From JAAYCI01 sp964369525 (GTDB taxonomy: Bacteria > Bacillota > Clostridia > Oscillospirales > Ruminococcaceae): a DNA stretch of 52,555 nt. Position 1 is the stretch's first letter; every line of letters begins with the position of its first letter. The DNA is taken from assembly GCA_964369525.1 (NCBI GenBank), contig CAYJEW010000008.1, positions 1-52,555 of the forward strand, in the 5' to 3' direction. Shown piece after piece: positions 26,365 through 34,802 of this stretch. Both the position numbers and the translations under genes were made by a program. The notes under the pieces were generated by a model. It was not told the origin of the DNA. It searched no databases and saw only the letters and a program-made list of their open reading frames with translations.

Positions 26365-27388
26365 ATTTGCTGATGAGCAGTCGGAATTTATCTTTGAGTG
26401 TTTAGAAAAATGGGCGTGGGGAGAGAAAGAAGAGCATATTGCAGAGCTGTCTTTGCGCTCATATTGGAAGGCAACAAATAAACAGCTGAAAGATGTTGTA
26501 TTTAGCGATAATGCCAAAGCGCTTGTACTTTTTGGTAATGGCGCAATAGCAAACCAAATTTGCAAGGTGTTTCGTACGCTAGGCTGGCCGATACAGTACT
26601 ACACAACAAACAACCCCAGCCATCAGGTTTTTTTTAATGGAATACCATATATTTCGCCTAAAGATATTGGGGAAGATGTAGAGAAGTTTAGGTTTATAAT
26701 AGGCACCTCAATACCAAGTTATATAGAGCAGATAAGCAAGCAACTGGCAGGCCTTGGGGTTTGTGCAAACGACATTATATTTACCTGTAAGGATTTTGGT
26801 GAGCAGTATTTTAACCTGCCGGAGCTGAACTTTAATGAAAACGAAGTGTTTGTTGATGCGGGTAGCTTTAATGGGGATGATGCGTTGCGTTTTGTGGCGG
26901 CGGTGGGCGGCAGGTATGATAAAATTTACTCATTCGAGCCAGACGCTGAAAGCCACGATAACTGCAAGCAAAGTCTGAAGAATCTTTTGAATACACAGCT
27001 GATAAATGCAGGGCTGTGGGATGCAACAAAAACCATCTCTTTTGCAAGTTTATCCACCGGAAGCTCCCATGTTTTGGGTGATGCAGGCAATGGAGTACAG
27101 GTATATGCACTGGACGATTACCTAAAAAATGAGCGTGTGACCTACATTAAAATGGATATAGAGGGCGCAGAGCTGCAAGCCCTAAAGGGCGCCAAAAACA
27201 CCATAGTGAATCACAGGCCAAAACTGGCAATCTGTGTTTATCACAAACCACAGGACATATACGAAATCCCGGCGTACATAGCCGAAATTGCACCATTTTA
27301 TAAGATGTATTTGCGGCATTATTCCATAGGCGAGCTGGAAACGGTATTGTATGCTATACCTACTGATGAAACGGGGAATGCAACATGA
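26348..27388 (+). CDS. FkbM-family methyltransferase with N-terminal Rossmann-like domain
   Basis: About 346 residues. Start TTG 26348 is chosen because AAGGAGG at 26334-26340 lies seven bases upstream; it overlaps the rfbG end. Residues about 57-155 form a small Rossmann-like unit (ALVLFGNGAIANQICKVF, then FNGIPYISPKDI). The FkbM methyltransferase follows: VFVDAGSFNGDD near 163 for SAM binding, YSFEPD, and YIKMDIEGAELQALKGA near 264. FkbM enzymes usually O-methylate sugars or similar hydroxyls; the acceptor is unknown. The small domain recurs in four other proteins of the locus. Confidence 0.85.
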   Translation: MKQKFKFADEQSEFIFECLEKWAWGEKEEHIAELSLRSYWKATNKQLKDVVFSDNAKALVLFGNGAIANQICKVFRTLGWPIQYYTTNNPSHQVFFNGIPYISPKDIGEDVEKFRFIIGTSIPSYIEQISKQLAGLGVCANDIIFTCKDFGEQYFNLPELNFNENEVFVDAGSFNGDDALRFVAAVGGRYDKIYSFEPDAESHDNCKQSLKNLLNTQLINAGLWDATKTISFASLSTGSSHVLGDAGNGVQVYALDDYLKNERVTYIKMDIEGAELQALKGAKNTIVNHRPKLAICVYHKPQDIYEIPAYIAEIAPFYKMYLRHYSIGELETVLYAIPTDETGNAT

Positions 27389-28104
27389 ACTATGCGGTGA
27401 TAAAAGCGGGCGGCACGGGTGTGCGCCTTCAACCCAGTGATAGGCCCAAGCAATTTATCGAAGTGCTGGGTAAGCCCATAATAGTTTATACCATCGAAAA
27501 ATTTCAGCAAAGCGATTTGATTGATGAGATTGTGGTGGTGTGTCTTGCGGGGTGGGAAGAGCATATGCGGAGCTTGGCTGAAAAATACAGCCTAACCAAG
27601 GTGAAAAGGATTGTTACAGGCGGTGAGAATGGGCATATATCTGTTAAAAACGGTGTATTGGCGCTGGATGGTGTGGCAAGCGAGGGCGACATTATAGTAG
27701 TGCAGGATGCGGTGCGCCCAGAGTTTACAGAAAATACGCTGAAAAGCTCTGTTGATGTTGCTAAAGAGTATGGGGCGGCTGTGGTGTGTGCGCACTGCCT
27801 TGAGTCAATGTTTTTTAGCGAGCGTGGCGAGATGCTGGACAAGCATCAGCCGCCGTATAAAATTTATAGGGCACAGGCCCCGCAAGCGTATGAATATGCA
27901 ACAATGGTTGATGCATATGAAAAGGCAAAACAAAGCGGTGAAGAGGATTGCATCTCGACAGACCAATTGTATATGAAGCTGAGTATCCCGATAAAAGCCG
28001 TGATAAATGGCCAGCAAAATTTTAAGATAACAACCATAGAGGATGTATATACATTTACCGCCATGTGCTATTACAGGCAGTTTGTGGAAGGTAAAGGAAA
28101 CTGA
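27385..28104 (+). CDS. IspD/TarI-like CTP-dependent cytidylyltransferase
   Basis: A 239-residue GT-A-fold nucleotidyltransferase that makes a CDP-activated alcohol or sugar phosphate. KAGGTGVRLQPSDRPKQF at the N terminus, VVQDAVRPEF near 110, IYRAQAPQAY and FKITTIEDVY match TarI/IspD. It looks closer to TarI (ribitol-5-phosphate cytidylyltransferase) in the KPIIVYTIEKF segment. No adjacent TarJ reductase is seen, so its substrate may not be ribitol phosphate. It overlaps the preceding gene as ATGA. With the TagF-like protein at 39460 it suggests transfer of a phospho-substituent to the glycan. Confidence 0.82.
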   Translation: MNYAVIKAGGTGVRLQPSDRPKQFIEVLGKPIIVYTIEKFQQSDLIDEIVVVCLAGWEEHMRSLAEKYSLTKVKRIVTGGENGHISVKNGVLALDGVASEGDIIVVQDAVRPEFTENTLKSSVDVAKEYGAAVVCAHCLESMFFSERGEMLDKHQPPYKIYRAQAPQAYEYATMVDAYEKAKQSGEEDCISTDQLYMKLSIPIKAVINGQQNFKITTIEDVYTFTAMCYYRQFVEGKGN

Positions 28105-28111
28105 AAATATA

Positions 28112-29404
28112 ATGATAAAAGCTTACAAAACCAAAGAGTGTTATGCAGAGCCTCTGGATGCGGTGGGCAGTCTTGTGAAAGGCAAAACACTTATGACAAG
28201 CGACGAGCATGCCTTTATACTTGAGTTAATAAAAGAGTACAGGCCGAAAAAAATATTAGAGATAGGCACAAATGTTGGTGGAACAACAGCTGTGCTACTA
28301 AGCGCTGTGCACAAGCTGGCGCTGGGGGCAAAGCTGTTTTCGGTTGATTTAGATAGCACCTATGAGCAGATAATGCAAGACACGGTGTATTCTGCAATGA
28401 ACGCGGCTTACCAACATAACTGGGACAGTGACAGTTGGATTATTAAATGTGGGCACACAATTGCAGGCGTGGCCGAAGGTATTGGCGGAGGCATTGATTT
28501 TTGTGTAATAGATGCAGCGCATATTCTACCCGGGGAGCTTTTGGATTTTATTGCTGTGTTGCCGTTTTTAAGTGATGGCGCAATTGTTGTTTTGCATGAC
28601 ATACGAATTGCAACTTCTGGGGCAGAGAAGGCATGGGTAGCAACAAACGTGCTTTTTTCGGCAGTGGTAGCAGAAGAAAAGTGTACGGCGCATAATGATG
28701 CCGGCCACACTATTAACATTGGTGCATTTAAAGTGGGTGCAGACACAAGAAAATACATTGAAAATGTTATGTGTGCATTGGCTTTACCGTGGGAGTTTCT
28801 TCCATATGAGCAATGCCTTAACGAATACAATAATATTGTAATGAAGTATTACCAAGGCCAGTATGATTTTTATAAAAGGTCTATGGACGAGGGGCAATAC
28901 TTTGGCACGCTGGCGATTCAGTATTATGATTACGATAAAATGTATTCAATACTAACCGCAGATAATAAAGACGGGAATTGCACCGAGATAGACCGCAAAA
29001 TAGTTATGTGGGGCTGTGGATATGGGGCAACAGCTATAAAGCGTGATTTAGCGGCCTTTGCCTGGGTACCTATTTTGAAGAATGGGATGCCTAATATACA
29101 TCCGCAACTTTTAGAGAAGATTACTACCCTTAAGCATAGTATAATTTTTGTGGACACATCAATAGAGAATAGGGACTGTGCCAGCAATGAAATACCGCAT
29201 AATGCTGTATACAACCCTAACTACCTTGAAGGGATTAAGGACGAAATAGCGTGTGTTGTTATAACCCCAATAACGGAAGCATATGAATTTGAAATTAGAA
29301 ACAGCTTGGACGAAATGGGAATTCCTTCTGAAAAGGTGTATCACCTAAGAGATTTTGAACTAGAGCAGCCAACTTCTCTTAACTATCTTGCAAGGGCGTA
29401 TTAA
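28112..29404 (+). CDS. SAM-dependent methyltransferase (type 24-like) with C-terminal Rossmann-like domain
   Basis: About 430 residues from ATG 28112 (AAAGGA lies upstream at a longish 13 bases). Residues about 35-230 are a class I methyltransferase: KILEIGTNVGGTTAVLL binds SAM, LFSVDLDS, DFCVIDAAHILPGE and VVLHDIR complete the fold. Such proteins are often called cephalosporin-hydroxylase-like or Methyltransf_24. Residues about 297-420 begin IVMWGCGYGATAIKRDL and resemble the recurrent small Rossmann-like domain. Likely target is a sugar or sugar substituent; the specific reaction is unknown. Confidence 0.75.
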   Translation: MIKAYKTKECYAEPLDAVGSLVKGKTLMTSDEHAFILELIKEYRPKKILEIGTNVGGTTAVLLSAVHKLALGAKLFSVDLDSTYEQIMQDTVYSAMNAAYQHNWDSDSWIIKCGHTIAGVAEGIGGGIDFCVIDAAHILPGELLDFIAVLPFLSDGAIVVLHDIRIATSGAEKAWVATNVLFSAVVAEEKCTAHNDAGHTINIGAFKVGADTRKYIENVMCALALPWEFLPYEQCLNEYNNIVMKYYQGQYDFYKRSMDEGQYFGTLAIQYYDYDKMYSILTADNKDGNCTEIDRKIVMWGCGYGATAIKRDLAAFAWVPILKNGMPNIHPQLLEKITTLKHSIIFVDTSIENRDCASNEIPHNAVYNPNYLEGIKDEIACVVITPITEAYEFEIRNSLDEMGIPSEKVYHLRDFELEQPTSLNYLARAY

Positions 29405-29415
29405 AAGCATACAGC

Positions 29416-30444
29416 ATGCCTGTGAATAAAACATTTAGTCCGCAGTGGGTGATGAGCAATATGAATTTCGGCAAAAAATTTAGCGGCAAAACCATATACA
29501 TCACCGGTGCAACCGGTTTTTTGGGCAGCAGGCTTGTTTATTCGTTAAGCAAAAGCTGTGCGGACGCAAAAATTGTGGCAGCGGTGCGTAATGTGAAAAA
29601 AGCGCAGGAGATGTATGGCGCGTACACTAATGTTTGTGTTGTGGAGCAGGACATACTCGATGCCATTCATTACCCATTTGAGGTTGACTATATTATTCAT
29701 ACCGCGGCAATTACAAAGTCAAGTATGTTTGTAGAAAACCCCATAGAAACAATTGCAGCCAACGTAGATGGTACGAGGAATATTTTAGAGTTTGCACATG
29801 AGAAAAAAGTTGAAAAACTTGTGTTTTTATCCACAACCGAAATATATGGAACACGTAACTATAACGCTGAAACGGTTACCGAAGACAACTACGGATATGT
29901 GGATATATTAGATGTGCGCAGTAGCTATCCGCAGTCGAAAAGGCTATGCGAAACCATGTGTGTTGCATATAAAAGCCAAAAGCAGGTGCCGGCGGTAATT
30001 GCAAGGCTGTGCCAGGTGTTTGGCCCTGAAATTGAGGATAAAGATAGCCGCATGTTTGCGCAGTTTTTGCGCAGGGCGGCAATGGGGCAGGATATTGTTT
30101 TGGCAACAGAGGGCAGCACCGTAAGAGGGTACTGCTACATAGATGACGCAATGGAGGCTATTGCAATATTGCTGGCACACGGCAGTAGCGGCGAAGCATA
30201 CACTATATGCAATGAAAGCATGACAATGTCGGTGCGAGAGGTGGCGCAAGCTGTTGCAAATGTAGCGGGTGTACAGCTAAGGCTTGAGAAAAAAGACGTG
30301 AGCAAAATGGGCTACCTTGAGCCGTTTGTCATGAATCTATCTGCAAAAAAGATTGAAAATCTTGGGTGGAAACCTTTATTTAACATGGACGAAGCGCTTG
30401 ATAGTACCATAAAAACCCTGAAAAATAGGAGTGGCGGAGCATGA
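29416..30444 (+). CDS. NAD-dependent sugar epimerase/dehydratase (extended SDR)
   Basis: A 342-residue extended SDR. YITGATGFLGSRLV near residue 27 is the NAD site, IIHTAAITKSS and FLSTTEIYG follow, and SSYPQSKRLCE near 175 holds Tyr-x3-Lys. RGYCYIDDAMEAI and NLSAKKIENLGWKP are the usual C-terminal blocks. It probably acts on a nucleotide sugar, perhaps as a 4-reductase or epimerase of the CDP-deoxyhexose. ATG 29416 has no clear ribosome binding site; ATG 29452 and 29461 are alternatives that still keep the NAD motif. The end overlaps rfbF by four bases. Confidence 0.83.
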   Translation: MPVNKTFSPQWVMSNMNFGKKFSGKTIYITGATGFLGSRLVYSLSKSCADAKIVAAVRNVKKAQEMYGAYTNVCVVEQDILDAIHYPFEVDYIIHTAAITKSSMFVENPIETIAANVDGTRNILEFAHEKKVEKLVFLSTTEIYGTRNYNAETVTEDNYGYVDILDVRSSYPQSKRLCETMCVAYKSQKQVPAVIARLCQVFGPEIEDKDSRMFAQFLRRAAMGQDIVLATEGSTVRGYCYIDDAMEAIAILLAHGSSGEAYTICNESMTMSVREVAQAVANVAGVQLRLEKKDVSKMGYLEPFVMNLSAKKIENLGWKPLFNMDEALDSTIKTLKNRSGGA

Positions 30445-31205
30445 AGGTTGTTATTTTGGCAGGCGGGTACGGCACAAGAATTAGCGAAGAGTCGGAAAGC
30501 AAGCCAAAGCCAATGATTAATGTGGGCAACAAGCCGCTGCTTTGGCATGTAATGCGCAATTTTTATAGGTTTGGTTATGACGAATTTATTATATGCGCAG
30601 GATATAAAGGATATATGATAAGCAATTATTTTGCTGAATATTTCAATGCAAACTGCGATGTGACATATGATTTTAAAAATGGGACAAGCACTGTAATAAA
30701 CAATAGGGTGGAAAAATGGAAGGTAAGCGTAATTGATACAGGCCTTGAAACCATGACAGGCGGACGGATAAAGCGAATTGAGAATTGCATAGGCAATGAC
30801 CGTTTTTTGCTTACATACGGCGACGGCGTTGGCGATGTGGATATACAAAAACTGGTGGAGTTTCATGATGCTAGCCAAAATGTAGTAACGCTAACGGCGG
30901 TGCAACCTCAAGGCAGATTTGGTGTGCTGGATATATCGGAGGAAAACAAGGTGGAGCGCTTTGCTGAGAAGGCTAAAGCAGATGTAGACTGGATTAACGG
31001 CGGCTTTATGGTAATGCAGCCGGAGATATTTAGCTATATAGAGGCAGACAGCACCGTGCTGGAAAGAGAGCCGCTGGAGCGCTTGGCAAAAGAAAAGTTA
31101 CTGGGCGCGTATCTGCATAGAGGGTATTGGCAGTGTGTGGATACTATGAAAGATAAAAATGATTTAGATAGTTATATTAAAAACAACAATCCTGCGTGGA
31201 TTTGA
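30441..31205 (+). CDS. rfbF: Glucose-1-phosphate cytidylyltransferase
   Basis: Makes CDP-glucose from glucose-1-phosphate and CTP, feeding RfbG. The 254-residue protein has KVVILAGGYGTRISEES, the SKPKPMINVGNKPLLWH block, LTYGDGVGDVDI for metal binding, PQGRFGVLDI, INGGFMVMQPEIF and the C-terminal GYWQCVDTMKDKNDL. These are typical RfbF motifs at near family length. It starts within the preceding stop (ATGA). Confidence 0.96.
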   Translation: MKVVILAGGYGTRISEESESKPKPMINVGNKPLLWHVMRNFYRFGYDEFIICAGYKGYMISNYFAEYFNANCDVTYDFKNGTSTVINNRVEKWKVSVIDTGLETMTGGRIKRIENCIGNDRFLLTYGDGVGDVDIQKLVEFHDASQNVVTLTAVQPQGRFGVLDISEENKVERFAEKAKADVDWINGGFMVMQPEIFSYIEADSTVLEREPLERLAKEKLLGAYLHRGYWQCVDTMKDKNDLDSYIKNNNPAWI

Positions 31206-31225
31206 TCAATTAAGTCTTGGCGCGC

Positions 31226-31241
31226 CTTGCCTACAGGCAAG
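31226..31241 (+). other. Small intercistronic hairpin
   Basis: CTTGCC and GGCAAG with loop TACA, in the 55 bases between rfbF and the next SDR gene. There is no T run, so it is not a terminator. It may stabilise the upstream mRNA end. Confidence 0.4.
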
Positions 31242-31260
31242 CTGAAATGAGGGGCAATAA

Positions 31261-32157
31261 ATGGGAAGTATTGTGGTAATTGGTGCGTCGGGCTTTATAG
31301 GCAAGCACTTGGTACAGCACCTTTTAGATGAAAAAAAGCTTGTTACGGCTGTGGTGCGTGATAGCGATAAGCTGGGGGTTTTGGCCGAAAACCATGCGCT
31401 AAATATAGTGCAGTGCGAGATGAAAAACCATGAAAATCTTGCGCAGATGATAGACCAAGAGGTCGACGCGGTGGTGTATTTGGCGTGGCAGGGTAACTCT
31501 GGCGCGGCACGGGCAGATTATGATATACAAACAGCTAATTTCAAAGGCATTTTTGGTGCAATAGAGTTTGCGGCAAAGGCTAATGCAAAAAGATTTATTG
31601 CAACAGGTACGATATCTGAAAGACTGCTGGAACTTGAGTGTGCGCAGATAACCAGCCAAAACATGATGTATGCGGCTGCAAAGCTAGGCGTTAGCAAGAT
31701 GGCGGCGGTGCTGTGCCAAAAATATGAAATGCAGTTTACATGGCTTAGGCTTGGCAATGTATATGGCGAGGGCAACACCACGGGTAACCTAATGGACTAC
31801 ACCGTTGAGATGCTACAAAAAGCGCAGCGGCCAACGTACTCCGCAGCGCTCGTTTTGCAGGATTTTGTGTATGTGGGCGACTGTGTGCAGGCCATAGCGA
31901 TAGCCTGCGAGGTAGCCTTAAAGCAAAATACCTATTATATAGGAACGGGAGAGCCAAGGCAGCTTAAAGAGTTTTTGTTTATAGCACGAGATGCGATAAA
32001 CCCCGCGCTGGAGATGGGAATAGGTGAGCGACCCGACGACGGCACCCACTACGAGAGGGAATGGTTTTCGATAGATGCGTTTGCTTTGGAGGTAGGCTAC
32101 AAGCCATTGTACAGCTTTGAAGAAGGGATAAAAAGAACGATAGGGTATAATAAATGA
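31261..32157 (+). CDS. NAD-dependent epimerase/reductase, probable CDP-4-keto-deoxyhexose reductase
   Basis: A 298-residue SDR with VVIGASGFIGKHLVQHL at the start, VVYLAWQGNSG, and MMYAAAKLGVSKM (Tyr-x3-Lys). RLGNVYGEGN and QDFVYVGDCVQAI follow. Its length and place next to the RmlC-like epimerase suggest the final 4-keto reduction giving the finished CDP-6-deoxyhexose, similar in logic to the altrose, abequose or paratose branches of CDP-sugar pathways. That role is inferred. GAGGGG precedes the ATG. It overlaps the next gene as ATGA. Confidence 0.8.
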   Translation: MGSIVVIGASGFIGKHLVQHLLDEKKLVTAVVRDSDKLGVLAENHALNIVQCEMKNHENLAQMIDQEVDAVVYLAWQGNSGAARADYDIQTANFKGIFGAIEFAAKANAKRFIATGTISERLLELECAQITSQNMMYAAAKLGVSKMAAVLCQKYEMQFTWLRLGNVYGEGNTTGNLMDYTVEMLQKAQRPTYSAALVLQDFVYVGDCVQAIAIACEVALKQNTYYIGTGEPRQLKEFLFIARDAINPALEMGIGERPDDGTHYEREWFSIDAFALEVGYKPLYSFEEGIKRTIGYNK

Positions 32158-32723
32158 GAAACTTTAGCTTTGAAAAAATAGAGCCGTTTGATAGCGCAAT
32201 GCTGATATACCCCTTGCTTGCACAGGACGACAGAGGCTATGTGCTTAAGGATTACCATGAGGAAACATTTTTAAAAAATGGGGTTAAGCACCCCCTTAAA
32301 GAGGTGTTTTATACATCTTCGAAAAAAGGTGTTGTTAGGGCGGTGCATTTTCAGCTGGTAAAGCCGCAGGCAAAGCTGGTGCGCTGTGTTAGCGGAAAAA
32401 TTTATGATGTTATTGTGGATTTACGGCTGAGCTCGCCCACATATAGGCAGTGGCGTAGCTTTGAGCTTGTACCGGAAGGCGCACAGCTATATATTCCGCA
32501 TGGCTTTGGCCATGGCTATCTAGTGCTGGAAGACTCGATAGTGGCTTATAAGTGCGACGAAAAATTTTATGGCGAGCATGACAGCGGCGTGCGCTGGAAC
32601 GATGCCGCACTAAATATAGCATGGCCAACCGAAACTGTAGAAAGCATAATCATCTCGCAAAAAGATAAAGATATGCAAACATTGCAGGAATATGAGGCAC
32701 GACAGGATGCGTTTGTTTTTTAG
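32154..32723 (+). CDS. RmlC-like sugar 3- or 3,5-epimerase
   Basis: A 189-residue cupin of the dTDP-4-dehydrorhamnose 3,5-epimerase family. GVVRAVHFQ (family GVLRGLHYQ, with the catalytic His), KLVRCVSGKIYDVIVDLR, YIPHGFGHGYLVLED and YKCDEKFYGEHDSGVRWND are all in place. No dTDP-glucose genes are nearby, so the substrate here is probably the CDP-4-keto-6-deoxyglucose made by RfbF-RfbG. Its action would lead toward a 6-deoxy-altrose-, -gulose- or rhamnose-type sugar. The substrate is an inference. Confidence 0.85.
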   Translation: MRNFSFEKIEPFDSAMLIYPLLAQDDRGYVLKDYHEETFLKNGVKHPLKEVFYTSSKKGVVRAVHFQLVKPQAKLVRCVSGKIYDVIVDLRLSSPTYRQWRSFELVPEGAQLYIPHGFGHGYLVLEDSIVAYKCDEKFYGEHDSGVRWNDAALNIAWPTETVESIIISQKDKDMQTLQEYEARQDAFVF

Positions 32724-32778
32724 ATAAGCTGTTAGCAATTAAATCAGATTTAGTTATGCGTGTGGAGAGGGGCTTTAA

Positions 32779-33231
32779 GTGTTTAAATTTGGCAAAAAAA
32801 TTATGCATTTAGGCGACAAAAGCCTGCATACCTTTTTGTGCGAGCGCTCAGGGACAGTTGTACTATATGGCATGGGTGAAGAAGGCACAATTGCATACAA
32901 TGCGCTTATCAAAAATGGTATTAAAATCGCGGCGCTAGCCGACGGTAGCCCCCAAAAGCAAGGTACAGTTATAGGCGAACATACGATACTGTCGTACAAC
33001 GAGCTAGTTGCATCCGCCCCAAAGGACGCACTTATATGTGTGACAATAGCAGATAGAAAAATTGCCGATAGTGTGGTGGGTAATTTTTCTGATGCGGGTT
33101 TTGAGAACATTATAAAAATCATGGTAAAAGACCCTGTGGGCATGTGTGTTTTTTCTGAATTTGACACATCTTTGCCGGCGGTTCTTGTGGGCACAAACAG
33201 TTTAGCAAAACGCATTAAAAACCATTTATAA
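32779..33231 (+). CDS. Rossmann-like domain protein, first part of a frame interrupted by TAA TAA
   Basis: GTG 32779 follows GGAGAGGGG. The 150 residues hold one complete Rossmann-like unit (TVVLYGMGEEGTIAYNALIK near 27, IAALADG, LSYNELV) and then the opening strand and helix of a second one (AVLVGTNSLAKRIKNHL) where two TAA codons stop it. Reading on in the same frame restores the second domain, so this is likely the N-terminal part of a roughly 350-residue two-domain protein. Function unknown; the domain recurs elsewhere in the locus. Confidence 0.65.
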   Translation: MFKFGKKIMHLGDKSLHTFLCERSGTVVLYGMGEEGTIAYNALIKNGIKIAALADGSPQKQGTVIGEHTILSYNELVASAPKDALICVTIADRKIADSVVGNFSDAGFENIIKIMVKDPVGMCVFSEFDTSLPAVLVGTNSLAKRIKNHL

Positions 33232-33243
33232 TAAATCGGCGCT

Positions 33244-33831
33244 TTGGTTAACTGCTTTTGTAATGCAGAGGAAGACAAAGGCGAGTTTTGCGGCCTGCCA
33301 ATAAAATTATTAGCTGATGCGCTAGGGGAACACAAACAAACAAATGTGATTATTTGTGATGATGCGCAATATATGAGCACTGTGTTGCAGCTTAGAAAAA
33401 GCGGAGTTATATGCAATGCGTACAGAGGCATAATGGCGGGTATGGGCGAATTTAGAATAAACAAGTATAAGCAAGGCAACTTGGCGCTGTTTAAAGCATT
33501 ACTTTATGTGCTAAGCCATACAAATGCAATTTATCACTCTCAGCAGCACACAGCCACGAAAGATATATTTAAAAAAGTTGTGCAAAGCGGGCTAAGGGCT
33601 GCGAAAAATGTATATACTGTGGAAGATATAGCTTTTAATGATGACGAGCTGTTTGTGCTTTATTCTGCTATGGGCGAAGAAGTTATAAGACCTAAAAGTA
33701 CCTTTAATAAAGTTGAAAGTGAAGCGGTTGAATTTGTGCATTTTATGGCTACGATGAAACAGCTTTGCATAGACCAAAAAGCGCAGGTGCAACTGCTGGA
33801 AGAGGGCAGTGAGCTAAAGGTGGTTTGGTAG
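33244..33831 (+). CDS. Second part of the interrupted two-domain Rossmann-like protein
   Basis: The frame is the same as in the preceding segment. It continues IGALVNCFCNAEEDKGEF straight after the two stops and contains FCGLPIKLLADAL and TNVIICDD, the rest of a Rossmann-like unit, then an unrecognised C-terminal region. TTG 33244 is the first possible start, but no ribosome binding site precedes it, and a chain starting there would lack the first strand and helix. It is therefore probably the downstream part of a broken gene, or made by readthrough. Restart coupled to the upstream stop is possible. Confidence 0.5.
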   Translation: MVNCFCNAEEDKGEFCGLPIKLLADALGEHKQTNVIICDDAQYMSTVLQLRKSGVICNAYRGIMAGMGEFRINKYKQGNLALFKALLYVLSHTNAIYHSQQHTATKDIFKKVVQSGLRAAKNVYTVEDIAFNDDELFVLYSAMGEEVIRPKSTFNKVESEAVEFVHFMATMKQLCIDQKAQVQLLEEGSELKVVW

Positions 33832-33832
33832 C

Positions 33833-34750
33833 ATGCAAATTTCGGTTATTACATCGGCCTATAATGCCGAAAAAACTATAGAAGAAGCTGTGACAAGCGT
33901 TGCGCAGCAAAGCTATGCAGATTTTGAGCATATAGTGGTAAACCACGGCTCTACCGACAAAACCGGCGATATTCTTAAACGCTTGATGGGCAGTGACGCA
34001 AGGCTAAAAATAATTGAGCTGGGCGAGAATACAGGAAAGATAGGTAGGGCAGTTAATGTTGCGCTAAACGTGGCCAAAGGAAGATACATAACCTTTCTTG
34101 ACGCTGATGATGCGTATAACAAAGACTATCTACAAAATATGCATGGCTACATAACGCAAGATGATTATGATGTGGCGGTTTGTGGCTCTCTGCGCATGGA
34201 CGAAAATGGAAACGAGTTGTTGCGCGACACCATAGACCGCGATATTGCTTTTGGCACAGACCATGCGTATCAAAACTTGCCACAGCTGATAAACAAAGCG
34301 CCCACAAGGTACTTCACCGTGTGGTGGAACAAGCTGTACAGCGCGGAATATCTAAAAAAACACTCAATGCTTATGAGTGAAAAAACGCTGGTGCATGGAG
34401 ATGCGCTGTTCAACCTAAGTATTCTTATGCAAATGCCCAAAATGTATTGCGCGGCCTATGTGGGCACAAGGTGGAGGCAAACCAAAGGTAGCGTGAGTTT
34501 TGGCACATATAAAAAAGCATACAGGCCCGAAATAATGGAAGTTTGCGAGGCATATTTTACGCTGTTTGAGCAATGTGGCGCAAGCGCAGACGCTACCGAA
34601 CAGCTTGCAGACAAACTGCTGGCCACGGTGGCAACGCTGAAACGCTTACAGAATTACAATGCTACTGCCGCCGAAGTGCAGGCAGAGATTGAGATGTGGG
34701 AGCGTAGCGGCGTGTATAAAAAGATGGCAGATATGACTATAGACAATTAA
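33833..34750 (+). CDS. Family 2 glycosyltransferase
   Basis: A 305-residue GT2, transferring a sugar from a nucleotide sugar by inversion. SVITSAYNAEKTIEEAV opens the GT-A fold, VNHGSTDKTG binds nucleotide, and TFLDADDAY near 87 is the DxD-type metal site. WWNKLYS near 165 is the acceptor-side motif. The usual DDGSTDGT is changed to NHGSTD, as also in the paralogue at 36024. No membrane helix, so a cytoplasmic or peripheral enzyme. Confidence 0.9.
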   Translation: MQISVITSAYNAEKTIEEAVTSVAQQSYADFEHIVVNHGSTDKTGDILKRLMGSDARLKIIELGENTGKIGRAVNVALNVAKGRYITFLDADDAYNKDYLQNMHGYITQDDYDVAVCGSLRMDENGNELLRDTIDRDIAFGTDHAYQNLPQLINKAPTRYFTVWWNKLYSAEYLKKHSMLMSEKTLVHGDALFNLSILMQMPKMYCAAYVGTRWRQTKGSVSFGTYKKAYRPEIMEVCEAYFTLFEQCGASADATEQLADKLLATVATLKRLQNYNATAAEVQAEIEMWERSGVYKKMADMTIDN

Positions 34751-34802
34751 TTGCGCAGGTTTGGTTTTGCTATATAAATTACACCAAAACGGAGAAATTA
34801 AA

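Noticed and set aside
31219..31226. GGCGCGCC palindrome between rfbF and the SDR gene
   Set aside because: A single 8-base palindrome, expected occasionally by chance; no sign of restriction-site avoidance or function.
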